Part shown: positions 1 to 5,634 of the stretch, one piece after another
Numbering within the stretch: the first letter of the stretch is position 1
How the letters are laid out: each line of letters begins with the position of its first letter
DNA from: Leptolyngbya sp. SIO4C5
Lineage (GTDB): Bacteria; Cyanobacteriota; Cyanobacteriia; Phormidesmidales; Phormidesmidaceae
DNA length: 5,813 bases
Direction: 5' to 3'
Assembly: GCA_010671965.1 (NCBI GenBank)
Contig: JAAHIC010000320.1
Location: 1 to 5,813 of the forward strand
Program-made: the position numbers and the translations under genes
Notes under the pieces: model-generated
Database searches by the model: none
Seen by the model: the letters and a program-made list of their open reading frames with translations, nothing else
Told to the model about the DNA's origin: nothing

Positions 1-765
1 CTTTGGTGCCGCCCATCTTTTTGTCTTTGCCGATGGGAGCTGGGCGATCGCCGCGCTGACCCAGGCCAAAACCTGATCGACCCAAGGGCCGGAAGTATTG
101 ATCACAACGGCTTTATCAGAGCCTTTGATCGTGAAGCGATCGCCCGTCAGCCGGTCTTCACAAACTAAGCCCGTAATCCGATCGTCCTGCCGCTGGATTT
201 CAGCCACAGCAACGTAATTTAGCGTCGTAGCTCCAGCCGTCTGGGCCGACATGATATTTTCTAGGCACAGGCGCTCAGCATATTCTGCCTGACCGTCATA
301 ATACTGGGCTGCCCCTTTGAGGTCTTCTGGGTTGACGGAGCGGAAAAGCTGCCGCATCTTCTTGGCGGAGAGCATCCGATGGTTCAGCAGGGTTTTGTCA
401 AAGCTGAGAACATCATAGAGAAACATGCCCGCCCAAATTTCCCAATAGCTGCGAGAACCACTGCCGTAGATCGGAATGGTCATCTGAATCGGGTTGACGA
501 GGTGAGGCGCTGCCTTAAGCAACACTTCCCGCTCTTTTAAGGATTCTCGTACCAGATGGAATTCAAAGTACTCTAAATAGCGTAGACCCCCATGCACTAA
601 GCGCGTAGACCAGCTAGTAGTCCCGGCACCGAAGTCCTCTTTGTCTACAACGATGGTCTTTACGCCCCTGAGAGCGGCATCACGCGCAACGGCAGCTCCA
701 TTAATACCGCCGCCAATGATGATAAGATCGTAAGCTGTATTTTGAATAGTTTGAAAATCGCGCAT
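1..765 (-). CDS. glpD: FAD-dependent glycerol-3-phosphate dehydrogenase, N-terminal part, apparent frameshift
   Basis: Likely oxidises glycerol 3-phosphate to dihydroxyacetone phosphate using FAD, passing electrons to membrane quinone; in the family it is a peripheral membrane enzyme. Seen: starting from ATG at 765-763, residues 13-34 form a Rossmann FAD site with GGGINGAA, residues 49-65 read TTSWSTRLVHGGLRYLE (the family's S-x-L/V-HGGLRYL signature), YYDGQ is at 156-160 and a GPWVDQ motif at 226-231. After about residue 238 (position 52) the reading frame stops resembling the family, while the -1 frame continues as GDRPAPIGKDKKMGGTKG, which matches the conserved stretch containing TKG that follows GPWVD in GlpD. 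So the gene is either mutated or carries a sequence error. The C-terminus lies outside the window. No Shine-Dalgarno is visible before the ATG. It follows ggpS in the same direction, 222 bases away. Family assignment is firm; whether it is functional is not. Confidence 0.88.
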   Translation of the reverse strand, partial: MRDFQTIQNTAYDLIIIGGGINGAAVARDAALRGVKTIVVDKEDFGAGTTSWSTRLVHGGLRYLEYFEFHLVRESLKEREVLLKAAPHLVNPIQMTIPIYGSGSRSYWEIWAGMFLYDVLSFDKTLLNHRMLSAKKMRQLFRSVNPEDLKGAAQYYDGQAEYAERLCLENIMSAQTAGATTLNYVAVAEIQRQDDRITGLVCEDRLTGDRFTIKGSDKAVVINTSGPWVDQVLAWVSAAIAQLPSAKTKRWAAPK

Positions 766-938
766 AGGGTCTAGGTTGAATACGACTGGGAAGGATGGTT
801 AGCGGTGCTCAGTTTTACTGTAACCTTCCAAACTGTTTGCTGGCGTCACTCTCTGGCTGGATCTCCGCTCATACAGCTAGTTACACGCTTTTATAGAGTA
901 AGTTCTGTAAATTAAGCAGCGTTTTTTAATCTTTGATG

Positions 939-969
939 CCGGTGGGGCAAGCAGTGCCCACCCCACCGG
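939..969 (-). terminator. GC-rich hairpin after ggpS, putative terminator without U-tract
   Basis: A perfect 9-bp inverted repeat, CCGGTGGGG (939-947) with CCCCACCGG (961-969), separated by 13 bases, starts 18 bases past the ggpS stop. Inner bases GGGCA/TGCCC can form a competing stem. In the direction of ggpS transcription the hairpin is followed by an A-rich, not T-rich, sequence, so it is not a canonical intrinsic terminator. It could end or stabilise the ggpS transcript, or lie between ggpS and glpD in a shared message. The remainder of the spacer (766-938) shows only a TATAAA-like box at 890-895 (minus strand) without a partner -35 element. Confidence 0.5.
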
Positions 970-987
970 ATATATACCTGAGGATGG

Positions 988-2490
988 CTAAACCAGAACG
1001 GGTTCGCGATCGCTCTTGTCAGTCGCTTTCGCTTCTCGGAACATGTGGTTAGCCCACTGCTGCACGTCATAGCGTCTGACCGCATCATTGAGCTGGGTCA
1101 TCCGTTTGGCCTGCTCTTCAGGAGACATCGCCAGCGCCTGATCAATACATTCATCCATGCTCTTGTCAGAGTAAGGATTGGTCAGAATCGCCTCAGGTAG
1201 CTCCACTGCCGAGCCGGTAAATTCTGACAGAACTAGAACGCCGTCCTGGCCCTGATGGGCTGAGATATATTCCTTCGCCACCAGGTTAAGACCATCGCGT
1301 AGAGGGCAGATCCAGGCCACATCAGCCGCCTTATAAAAAGCCATCAGGTCGTCAAAGGGAACAGGCTCGGTGAATAGCTTGATCGGCATCCAGTTGAGCT
1401 TAGAGAAGCGACCGTTGATCTTACCAACAAGCTGCTCAATCTGAGACTGGGCGGTGCGGTAAACCCGCATTCCAGAGGCCGCTTTCACCGCTGTCATAAT
1501 CAGGTTGACTTTGCCGATCAGTTCTGGCCTGCGATCTAGCAGCCGCTCGTAGCAAAGCAGCATTTCCTTCGTGCCCTTCACATAGTCCACCCGTCCGGCA
1601 GAGACAATCAGCTTGTTGTCGCCAATGTCGTCTCGGATCTGCTGGGCCCGGGTCTGCACCTCCGGCTTGTTCATCATGCTGACGATATAGTCAGGATTGG
1701 TGCCCACCGGGAAGGCATCGAGGTTGATAATGCGATCGTTGTACTTAAGCTGAGTGGTCATTTCCGGCTCGGCCAAGGCAGTGCCGACCGAGGTGAAGCA
1801 GTCGGGTACCGGCGTGCGAGTCACCACTTCAACCTCGCGGCAGCTACGAGCTGCGGAAACAAAGTTCTCCACGTAGCGAGGGATATGGAAACCGCAAAGA
1901 TCGCAGCAGAGCAGGCTGTCTACAATCGCGGTGCGCCAATGTAGGATATTGAACACATCGGCGGCCGGGAAAGGCGTGTGGTGGAAGAAGGCAATTTTGG
2001 CATTCGGCATTTTTTGCCGGATGTAGTAAGGGGTCAGCCACAGGTTATAGTCGTGGATCCAGATAAGAGCATCATCTGCGGCGTCTTCACAGGCGGCTTC
2101 GGCAAATAGCTTATTGATGTTCTGGAAGTTTTCCCAGTCAGAACTTTCATAGGTGAAATGTTCTGGAAAAGAGTGCAGAATCGGCCAGAAAGCTTCTTTT
2201 GAGGTGATGTAGTAAAAGTCCTTAACCTGCTCAGGCGTGAGGGGAATCCGACGTACTACGCAGCTATCGCTGCCCCCTTCCATCGTGACTCGCTCTTCAA
2301 AATTGACCTGTTTCTTACTGGCTACCTGCTTCCAGGCAATCCAGGTGCTGCTCTCAGCGTTAGCAAAAAAGCTTTTCAGCGTCGGTACGATGCCGTTGGG
2401 ACTTTTCTTTTCCCGATAGTAAATTTTGCCATTTTCTTTAACTTCGTCATAGGGTTCTCGGTGATACAAAATCACTAGAGAAGATTTCAT
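988..2490 (-). CDS. ggpS: Glucosylglycerol-phosphate synthase (GT20 family)
   Basis: Cytosolic enzyme that joins ADP-glucose and glycerol 3-phosphate to give glucosylglycerol phosphate, the committed step to the osmolyte glucosylglycerol; a phosphatase (GgpP, not in this window) finishes the pathway. The 500-residue length fits the family. Seen: the N-terminus MKSSLVILYHREPYDEV and SPNGIVPTLKSFF (residues 30-42) are typical of cyanobacterial GgpS rather than trehalose-phosphate synthase. The GT-B/GT20 landmarks are in order: IWIHDYNLWL (143-152), FFHHTPFP (168-175), the GFHIPRYVENF segment (200-210), the sugar-nucleotide loop SAGRVDYVKG with R300 and K305, and RDGLNLVAKEY (398-408) with D399 and E407. 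ATG at 2490 is set by a perfect Shine-Dalgarno. Neighbouring glpD competes for the same glycerol 3-phosphate. In studied cyanobacteria ggpS is salt-induced; no known regulator site could be identified here. No missing catalytic motif. Confidence 0.95.
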   Translation of the reverse strand: MKSSLVILYHREPYDEVKENGKIYYREKKSPNGIVPTLKSFFANAESSTWIAWKQVASKKQVNFEERVTMEGGSDSCVVRRIPLTPEQVKDFYYITSKEAFWPILHSFPEHFTYESSDWENFQNINKLFAEAACEDAADDALIWIHDYNLWLTPYYIRQKMPNAKIAFFHHTPFPAADVFNILHWRTAIVDSLLCCDLCGFHIPRYVENFVSAARSCREVEVVTRTPVPDCFTSVGTALAEPEMTTQLKYNDRIINLDAFPVGTNPDYIVSMMNKPEVQTRAQQIRDDIGDNKLIVSAGRVDYVKGTKEMLLCYERLLDRRPELIGKVNLIMTAVKAASGMRVYRTAQSQIEQLVGKINGRFSKLNWMPIKLFTEPVPFDDLMAFYKAADVAWICPLRDGLNLVAKEYISAHQGQDGVLVLSEFTGSAVELPEAILTNPYSDKSMDECIDQALAMSPEEQAKRMTQLNDAVRRYDVQQWANHMFREAKATDKSDREPVLV

Positions 2491-2497
2491 GTAATGA

Positions 2498-2503
2498 CCT
2501 CCT
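2498..2503 (-). promoter_or_regulatory. Perfect Shine-Dalgarno of ggpS
   Basis: AGGAGG on the minus strand lies 7 bases before the ggpS ATG. It fixes that start and is by far the strongest ribosome binding site in the window; the other genes show weak or no such element. Confidence 0.85.
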
Positions 2504-2890
2504 GATTTTTATACCTTTAAGAGCTGAGCGATCGCCTGCAATTAGGCCCGCACCAACACTTGCAATCGCTTTTTTACTCGTCAGAATCAGCGTTTAAACA
2601 ATTAATCGGCAGGACTTGAGCGCTCTGGGCTGCTGTCTGATGGGGCCGCTTGGCCGTTAAATCTAAGCGCAGCTACTTCAATTATGTTTACAAAAGCTTA
2701 CCTTAAAACATCCAGCGAAAGATGGGTACGCGATCGCTCGGCGCTTAATCAAGCTCATGGGCAAGCTGGCACTGTTGGGCCGATTGTCGCCTTCAGTATA
2801 GCCAAGCCTGCTCTATTTTCCTAAAAGGGCCAATCGCCTGCCAGACTGGTGTGCTGCTGGCTACCAGGCTGTTTCAGTCAGCGATTCTGC
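2504..2890. other. Spacer upstream of ggpS, no convincing gene
   Basis: This 387-base stretch separates ggpS from the end of the protease gene and should hold the ggpS promoter and leader. It contains two HIP1 octamers (2528, 2730), an 8-bp palindrome GTTTAAAC (2592-2599) and AT-rich patches. Minus-strand -10-like candidates are CATAAT (2686-2681) and TATACT (about 2781-2776), neither with a credible -35 at normal spacing. Short ORFs of 26 codons (2758-2678, minus) and 46 codons (2684-2824, plus) lack ribosome sites and recognisable sequence. In Synechocystis a small regulatory gene, ggpR, precedes ggpS; I could not identify a homologue here. Confidence 0.5.
2836..2869 (-). terminator. Imperfect hairpin after the protease gene
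   Basis: GCCTGCCAG (2836-2844) can pair with CTGG (2857-2860) and CAGGC (2865-2869), giving a 9-bp stem interrupted by a 4-base bulge. It lies about 20 bases past the protease stop, and on the minus strand a short TTTT follows about 10 bases later. It may help end the protease transcript, but the bulge and weak T-run make this tentative. Confidence 0.3.
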
Positions 2891-3472
2891 CTAATTTTGC
2901 CGGTATTTCCAAATCAGGCTAGAAACTAAATTGGCCGTCATGTGAGCGGCCACAGGTACCAGCAAATTGCCAGTGGCTAGGGCGCTATAGCCTAGGGCTA
3001 GACCCACTAGCGTTGCCCACAGCACATAGGGCCACTGCTGCAGGCTGCTGAGGTGCAACACCCCAAAACAAAGACTAGAAACCACTACGCCGCCCGCATT
3101 CAGTCCCAAGGCTGGCAGCATGACGCCGCGAAACAGCAGCTCTTCGCTTAGCCCCGGCAGCAAGCCTAGCCACAGCAAATCTGGCCAAGTCAGCGGCTTG
3201 AGGACAAAGTCTAGGTAAAAGTCAGCGCTACGGCGATAGGCGGGCCAAATTTGATAGACCAAAGCGCTGGCGAGGGTAATGCTCAGACCCAAGCCCACGC
3301 CCCACAGCAGCGATTCGGGCAGCCAGCGAAAGGGCAGAATCGCCACCGTGTCAAAAAATAGCCAAAATCGGGCCACCAATAAGAGAACTAAAGCCGTTAC
3401 GCCCATCGCGGCTAGGATTTGTACCCGGCTTAGCGGTTCAAATTGCGGGTCTTGAGGACGCTGATTACTCAC
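2891..3472 (-). CDS. CPBP-family (CAAX/Abi type) intramembrane glutamic/metalloprotease
   Basis: Polytopic membrane protein of the CPBP family, which includes Rce1-type CAAX proteases and bacterial bacteriocin-immunity (Abi) proteins. Seen: 193 residues with about six hydrophobic segments (roughly 18-40, 54-76, 97-118, 126-142, 146-166, 168-188). All three family motifs are present: E110-E111-x3-R115 in SEELLFRG, F136-x3-H140 in FGVLHL, and H177-x3-N181 in AHMTAN, so the active site looks intact. The start is GTG at 3472, with an in-frame TAG four codons upstream and a weak AGAGAG ribosome site; no in-frame ATG occurs before residue 23. The substrate is unknown; cyanobacteria typically carry several such proteins. 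It lies 71 bases after the DUF3326 gene, same strand, with no evident terminator between, so co-transcription is possible but unproven. Confidence 0.88.
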   Translation of the reverse strand: MSNQRPQDPQFEPLSRVQILAAMGVTALVLLLVARFWLFFDTVAILPFRWLPESLLWGVGLGLSITLASALVYQIWPAYRRSADFYLDFVLKPLTWPDLLWLGLLPGLSEELLFRGVMLPALGLNAGGVVVSSLCFGVLHLSSLQQWPYVLWATLVGLALGYSALATGNLLVPVAAHMTANLVSSLIWKYRQN

Positions 3473-3543
3473 GTTAGCTCTCTAAATATCATCAAGCTGA
3501 CCCAAAATGCAGCAGTAGCTAGCAGAGTCAGATTACGGTGTGC

Positions 3544-4647
3544 TCACATTTTAACCAGTCGCTGTTCCTCCAAATTTTTGAGCGCCTGTATGGGCGCGAT
3601 CGCGGGCTGTAGGGCAGCGGGATCAATGCCGGCCCGATCGGCTAGGAGCAATCCCGCCGCCTCCAAGTAGCTATTGACCTGCATAGCCTCTAGGCCCAGC
3701 GCAGCGGGCGGCACCTGCATGGCTGTTTGATTTTGTCCTACGGCGATCAGCTTGATGCCCCGCTGGCCAAGGCTAATAACGCCGCTACCCCCAGCCGCCT
3801 CAGCCGGAATAATGACAGCATCAACCTGATCGGCCCAGATATCAGTAGGCTGCGGCCTGGCGACGCTGACAAACTGAGGGGCTTGGCTCAGTCCGGCTAA
3901 AACGCAGGGTAGAAAGGTATAGCCAATTTCTTCAGCCGAGGACTTGGGAGAGATAGTGGGATCTAACGGCAAAGGGGCCAGTGCTGGCGCATGGGCGCAG
4001 GGTACCCGCAAAGTTTTGACCACCAGATGGCTAATGACAGCTTCAGCTCCGGCGAGGGGATCAATACCTTGCCCCTGACGATACTGCTGCAGTTCGGGGC
4101 TGTCTAAGTCATCGGGGAAGCGGGCCACGACGGCGATCGCCTCGGCCTTGGCCTGCTGCACTAGCTTTTCAGCCGCCCGTAGCAGGCTGTCAGGATTGCC
4201 CAAAGTACCCCAAGTCGCGCCAGAAGAGGCAGTCCGCAGCTCCACCTGTAGGGGCGCATCCGTGATGGCATAGTCCGTCAGGGTCAGCCCTAGGGTTGCT
4301 TTAGCCGCATTGGCCGCTTGCAGATGCCGCCAGCGCAGCTCTGGTTCAATGGCACAGTCTAGGAGCAGGCCGATGCGATTTTGACGCACGGGGCGCAGGC
4401 CCCACGTTCCAGCCGCAAAGCAGTCGAGGCCATAGCCTTCGACGTAGTAAGCGTTGGGCAAGGGCCAGTAGAGCTGTGCCCCATTGAGCACGTTGGGGTG
4501 GGTAATTAGGCGATCGCTGGCCTGCGCTATCAGCCTGGCTATAGGCAGCGCGTCTCCGGCATAGCCGCCAATGCTGGCCCCAATACCCGTTGGCACAATG
4601 AGTACCGTTGTATAGGCTCTAGCAGCGGTCACAGGCACATCAATCAT
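3544..4647 (-). CDS. DUF3326 family protein, function unknown
   Basis: A 367-residue soluble protein resembling the DUF3326 family, conserved mostly in cyanobacteria, with no assigned reaction. Seen: a Gly-rich N-terminal motif VPTGIGASIGGYAGDALP (18-35), a conserved THPNVLNGAQLYWPLPNAYYVEG region (49-71), CAHAPAL (217-223), EEIGYTFLPCVLAGLSQAP (239-257), and VDAVIIPAEAAGGSGVISLG (275-294). No signal peptide or membrane helix is evident. The paired Gly-rich loops suggest a nucleotide- or cofactor-binding fold, but this is inference only. The ATG at 4647 overlaps the end of the upstream 56-residue gene by 8 bases (ATGATTGA) and has no Shine-Dalgarno, which suggests translational coupling. The reading C-terminus is LVKM. 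The position downstream of a ferredoxin hints at a redox-linked role. Confidence 0.85.
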   Translation of the reverse strand: MIDVPVTAARAYTTVLIVPTGIGASIGGYAGDALPIARLIAQASDRLITHPNVLNGAQLYWPLPNAYYVEGYGLDCFAAGTWGLRPVRQNRIGLLLDCAIEPELRWRHLQAANAAKATLGLTLTDYAITDAPLQVELRTASSGATWGTLGNPDSLLRAAEKLVQQAKAEAIAVVARFPDDLDSPELQQYRQGQGIDPLAGAEAVISHLVVKTLRVPCAHAPALAPLPLDPTISPKSSAEEIGYTFLPCVLAGLSQAPQFVSVARPQPTDIWADQVDAVIIPAEAAGGSGVISLGQRGIKLIAVGQNQTAMQVPPAALGLEAMQVNSYLEAAGLLLADRAGIDPAALQPAIAPIQALKNLEEQRLVKM

Positions 4648-4810
4648 CGGTTAGGACTACTGCTTCAAGGCTGGCTCGCTGTGACTGCACCTGAGTAATA
4701 GCCCAGCGCAGCGGCTCGCCGTGTACTGAGAGGGCAGCAGCGATCGCCTGCGGCAAATCAGTCACTGAGCCAGTTAGCTCAATCTCCAGCGTAACCAGTC
4801 GAGTTTGCAT
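4640..4810 (-). CDS. Small conserved-looking protein, 56 residues
   Basis: Not recognised as a named family. The 56-residue product starts MQTRLVTLEIELTGSVTDLP, continues through an Ala-rich helix (QAIAAALSVHG) and GEPLRWAITQV (31-41), and ends LEAVVLTDD. The alternation suggests a small beta-alpha-beta-beta domain: strand 3-13, helix 19-28, strand 34-41, strand 48-54. It is acidic at the C-terminus with no cysteines. Support for it being real: it fills the gap between ferredoxin and DUF3326 exactly, beginning 11 bases after the ferredoxin stop and overlapping the DUF3326 ATG by 8 bases, in the operon's direction, with protein-like composition. It could be an accessory or chaperone-like partner of either neighbour; that is a guess. 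Confidence 0.75.
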   Translation of the reverse strand: MQTRLVTLEIELTGSVTDLPQAIAAALSVHGEPLRWAITQVQSQRASLEAVVLTDD

Positions 4811-4821
4811 GACGATGTGGC

Positions 4822-5142
4822 TTACTGCGGCTGACCAAACTGACGCTCGTAAACCATGTCTTCCTGCTCTGTCTCCAGCTTTAGGTCGGCGCGGGGATAG
4901 GCAACGCAGAGCAGCGCATAGCCTTCTGACTGCAGTTCGGGGCTGAGGCCCATGCCTTCACTTTGATCGACGCTACCGTCTGAAAGCTTGGCGGCACAGG
5001 TGGTGCAAACGCCAGCACTACAGGAATAGGGCAAATCCAGCCCTGCTGCCTGAGCGGCGGCTAAAACGGTCTGATCTTCAGGCACCGTAATCGTGTGGGT
5101 CTGTCCCTGATGAAGAATTTCGGCGGTATAGGCTTTAGGCAT
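4822..5142 (-). CDS. Plant-type [2Fe-2S] ferredoxin, non-canonical
   Basis: Small soluble one-electron carrier. Seen: 106 residues with the cluster ligands C41, C46, C49 and C79 (C-x4-C-x2-C-x29-C) in PYSCSAGVCTTCAAK and GYALLCVAYP, the plant-type fold signature. It differs from photosynthetic PetF in three ways: the loop reads SAGVCTT instead of RAGACST; the position equal to the FNR-contacting Phe65 of Anabaena ferredoxin is Gly65, within GMGLSPELQ; and an 8-residue tail (ERQFGQPQ) follows Tyr98, where PetF ends. Glu94 is kept. The GLSPxLQ...GYALLCV and VYExQFG features recall the cyanobacterial Fed2-like minor ferredoxins, so a specialised partner rather than bulk photosynthetic electron flow is likely. 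First gene of a tight set with the 56-residue and DUF3326 proteins. No clear Shine-Dalgarno; ATG at 5142 gives the expected N-terminus. Confidence 0.93.
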   Translation of the reverse strand: MPKAYTAEILHQGQTHTITVPEDQTVLAAAQAAGLDLPYSCSAGVCTTCAAKLSDGSVDQSEGMGLSPELQSEGYALLCVAYPRADLKLETEQEDMVYERQFGQPQ

Positions 5143-5164
5143 CGTGCGTTAGACGAACAGAAAA

Positions 5165-5197
5165 ACGGCTGAATATTCATCCTAACTTGGAAGCCGT
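5165..5197 (-). promoter_or_regulatory. Possible attenuator-like hairpin in the ferredoxin leader
   Basis: On the minus strand ACGGCT (5197-5192) can pair with AGCCGT (5170-5165), immediately followed by five Ts (5165-5161). The T-run ends 18 bases before the ferredoxin ATG. The stem is only 6 bp with a 21-base loop, so it would be weak. It could terminate the upstream 58-residue gene or regulate read-through into the ferredoxin operon. Confidence 0.28.
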
Positions 5198-5215
5198 CCA
5201 GCACTGAATACTCAT
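5169..5215. repeat. Pair of near-identical palindromic 12-mers upstream of ferredoxin
   Basis: CTGAATATTCAT (5169-5180) and CTGAATACTCAT (5204-5215) match at 11 of 12 bases and start 35 bases apart. The first contains the perfect palindrome TGAATATTCA (5170-5179); the second keeps it with one mismatch. They lie 27 to 73 bases before the ferredoxin start, a position suited to tandem operator sites, though no regulator can be named. The rest of the 126-base spacer has only a weak promoter candidate (TTGGCC-16-TAAAAG, minus strand, around 5218-5245). Confidence 0.45.
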
Positions 5216-5268
5216 ATCTCTTTTACACTACGTTCTTCTTGGGCCAAAGCTGCGAGCCTGACGCCGCC

Positions 5269-5445
5269 CTAGGCTTCAGCTCCAAAGGTGCGCTCAAACT
5301 CTTCCAGCAAATCGTCCATTTCTTCAAGAGCCTGATTCACATCAATGCGCAGCGTGCCTAAATCAGGCTGCTCTAGCAGGCGCACCAGAGATTCCCGCTT
5401 GGAGCGAATGGAGTCAACGCGATCGCGGATAGTTTGCAAGTCCAT
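5269..5445 (-). CDS. Small acidic helical protein, 58 residues, function unknown
   Basis: Not recognised as a named family. The 58-residue product starts MDLQTIRDRVDSIRSKRESL and ends FERTFGAEA. The N-terminal half is basic-acidic mixed and the C-terminal half strongly acidic (EEMDDLLEEFE, residues 41-51). Leu/Ile/Val spacing fits two amphipathic helices (about 2-25 and 34-53) joined by a short QPDLGTL turn, so a helical hairpin or short coiled coil that may bind a partner is plausible. No cysteines, no membrane segment. ATG at 5445 is preceded by an A/T-rich stretch without Shine-Dalgarno; the frame closes with TAG. It looks real because of its compositional bias, its HIP1-encoded codons in frame, and the absence of any longer competing frame. 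It is divergent from the LptA-like gene and 126 bases upstream of the ferredoxin in the same direction. Confidence 0.68.
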   Translation of the reverse strand: MDLQTIRDRVDSIRSKRESLVRLLEQPDLGTLRIDVNQALEEMDDLLEEFERTFGAEA

Positions 5446-5482
5446 AAAAATAAGTCGTTTTGGATCGTTTCTGCCTTAGCTT

Positions 5483-5627
5483 TAGGATAAGCAAGTTTGG
5501 CTCTTTCTGCTCTGGTTGCGGCTGAATCTCTCGGTAGGACTATTGGCGATCGCCCGGTGAGGCAACTTAGCCACCTCAGCAAGCGTCATCCTAACAGGGG
5601 CTATCTGTGACTAGGCCGCTTATCCTA
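5483..5627. repeat. Inverted pair of GCTTATCCTA 10-mers in the divergent control region
   Basis: GCTTATCCTA reads on the minus strand at 5492-5483 and on the plus strand at 5618-5627, so each copy faces its own gene and ends about 37 to 43 bases before that gene's ATG. A related 10-mer, TCATCCTAAC, occurs at 5586-5595 and again at 5177-5186 ahead of the ferredoxin. The shared core is T[C/T]ATCCTA. The spacer also has a HIP1 site at 5546-5553. These may be shared promoter or operator elements. Confidence 0.4.
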
Positions 5628-5634
5628 GTAAGAT
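5607..5634 (+). promoter_or_regulatory. Candidate promoter of the LptA-like gene with dyad in the spacer
   Basis: GTGACT (5607-5612) and TAAGAT (5629-5634), each four of six matches to the sigma-70 consensus, are separated by 16 bases, placing a start near 5641 and a leader of about 30 bases. A 6-bp dyad, ACTAGG (5610-5615) with CCTAGT (5624-5629), sits between and across the two boxes, where a repressor could act. Consensus fit is modest. Confidence 0.35.

Larger units (their letters stand above)
44..5553. repeat. Dispersed HIP1 octamers (GCGATCGC), 11 copies
   Basis: Copies start at 44, 136, 1006, 2528, 2730, 3596, 4133, 4510, 4740, 5419 and 5546, about one per 530 bases and far above chance. 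HIP1 is the highly iterated palindrome of many cyanobacterial genomes. They fall in genes and spacers alike, which suggests that the whole window is native chromosome rather than recently acquired DNA. Confidence 0.9.

Noticed and set aside
890..895. TATAAA box as a glpD promoter (minus strand)
   Set aside because: No acceptable -35 element at 15-19 bases and no supporting motif; too common in AT-rich spacer DNA.
1844..2041. Minus-strand 65-codon open frame
   Set aside because: Lies wholly within ggpS in another frame; ggpS has full-length family motifs across it.
2237..2419. Plus-strand 60-codon open frame
   Set aside because: Antisense to the ggpS N-terminus, with no ribosome site and an unremarkable composition.
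2676..2700. GTA-N8-TAA resembling an NtcA site upstream of ggpS
   Set aside because: One core mismatch to GTA-N8-TAC and no correctly spaced -10 box.
2678..2758. 26-codon minus-strand ORF upstream of ggpS, considered as a ggpR-like regulator
   Set aside because: No Shine-Dalgarno, part of it is just a translated HIP1 site, and no remembered GgpR similarity; length alone is expected by chance.
2684..2824. 46-codon plus-strand ORF in the ggpS upstream spacer
   Set aside because: No ribosome site, no promoter and no recognisable sequence; also spans a HIP1 site.
3443..3670. Plus-strand 75-codon open frame
   Set aside because: Antisense to the ends of the protease and DUF3326 genes; low-complexity shadow peptide.
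5373..5582. Minus-strand 69-codon open frame
   Set aside because: Overlaps the 58-residue gene in another frame and covers the divergent promoter region; its peptide is not protein-like.
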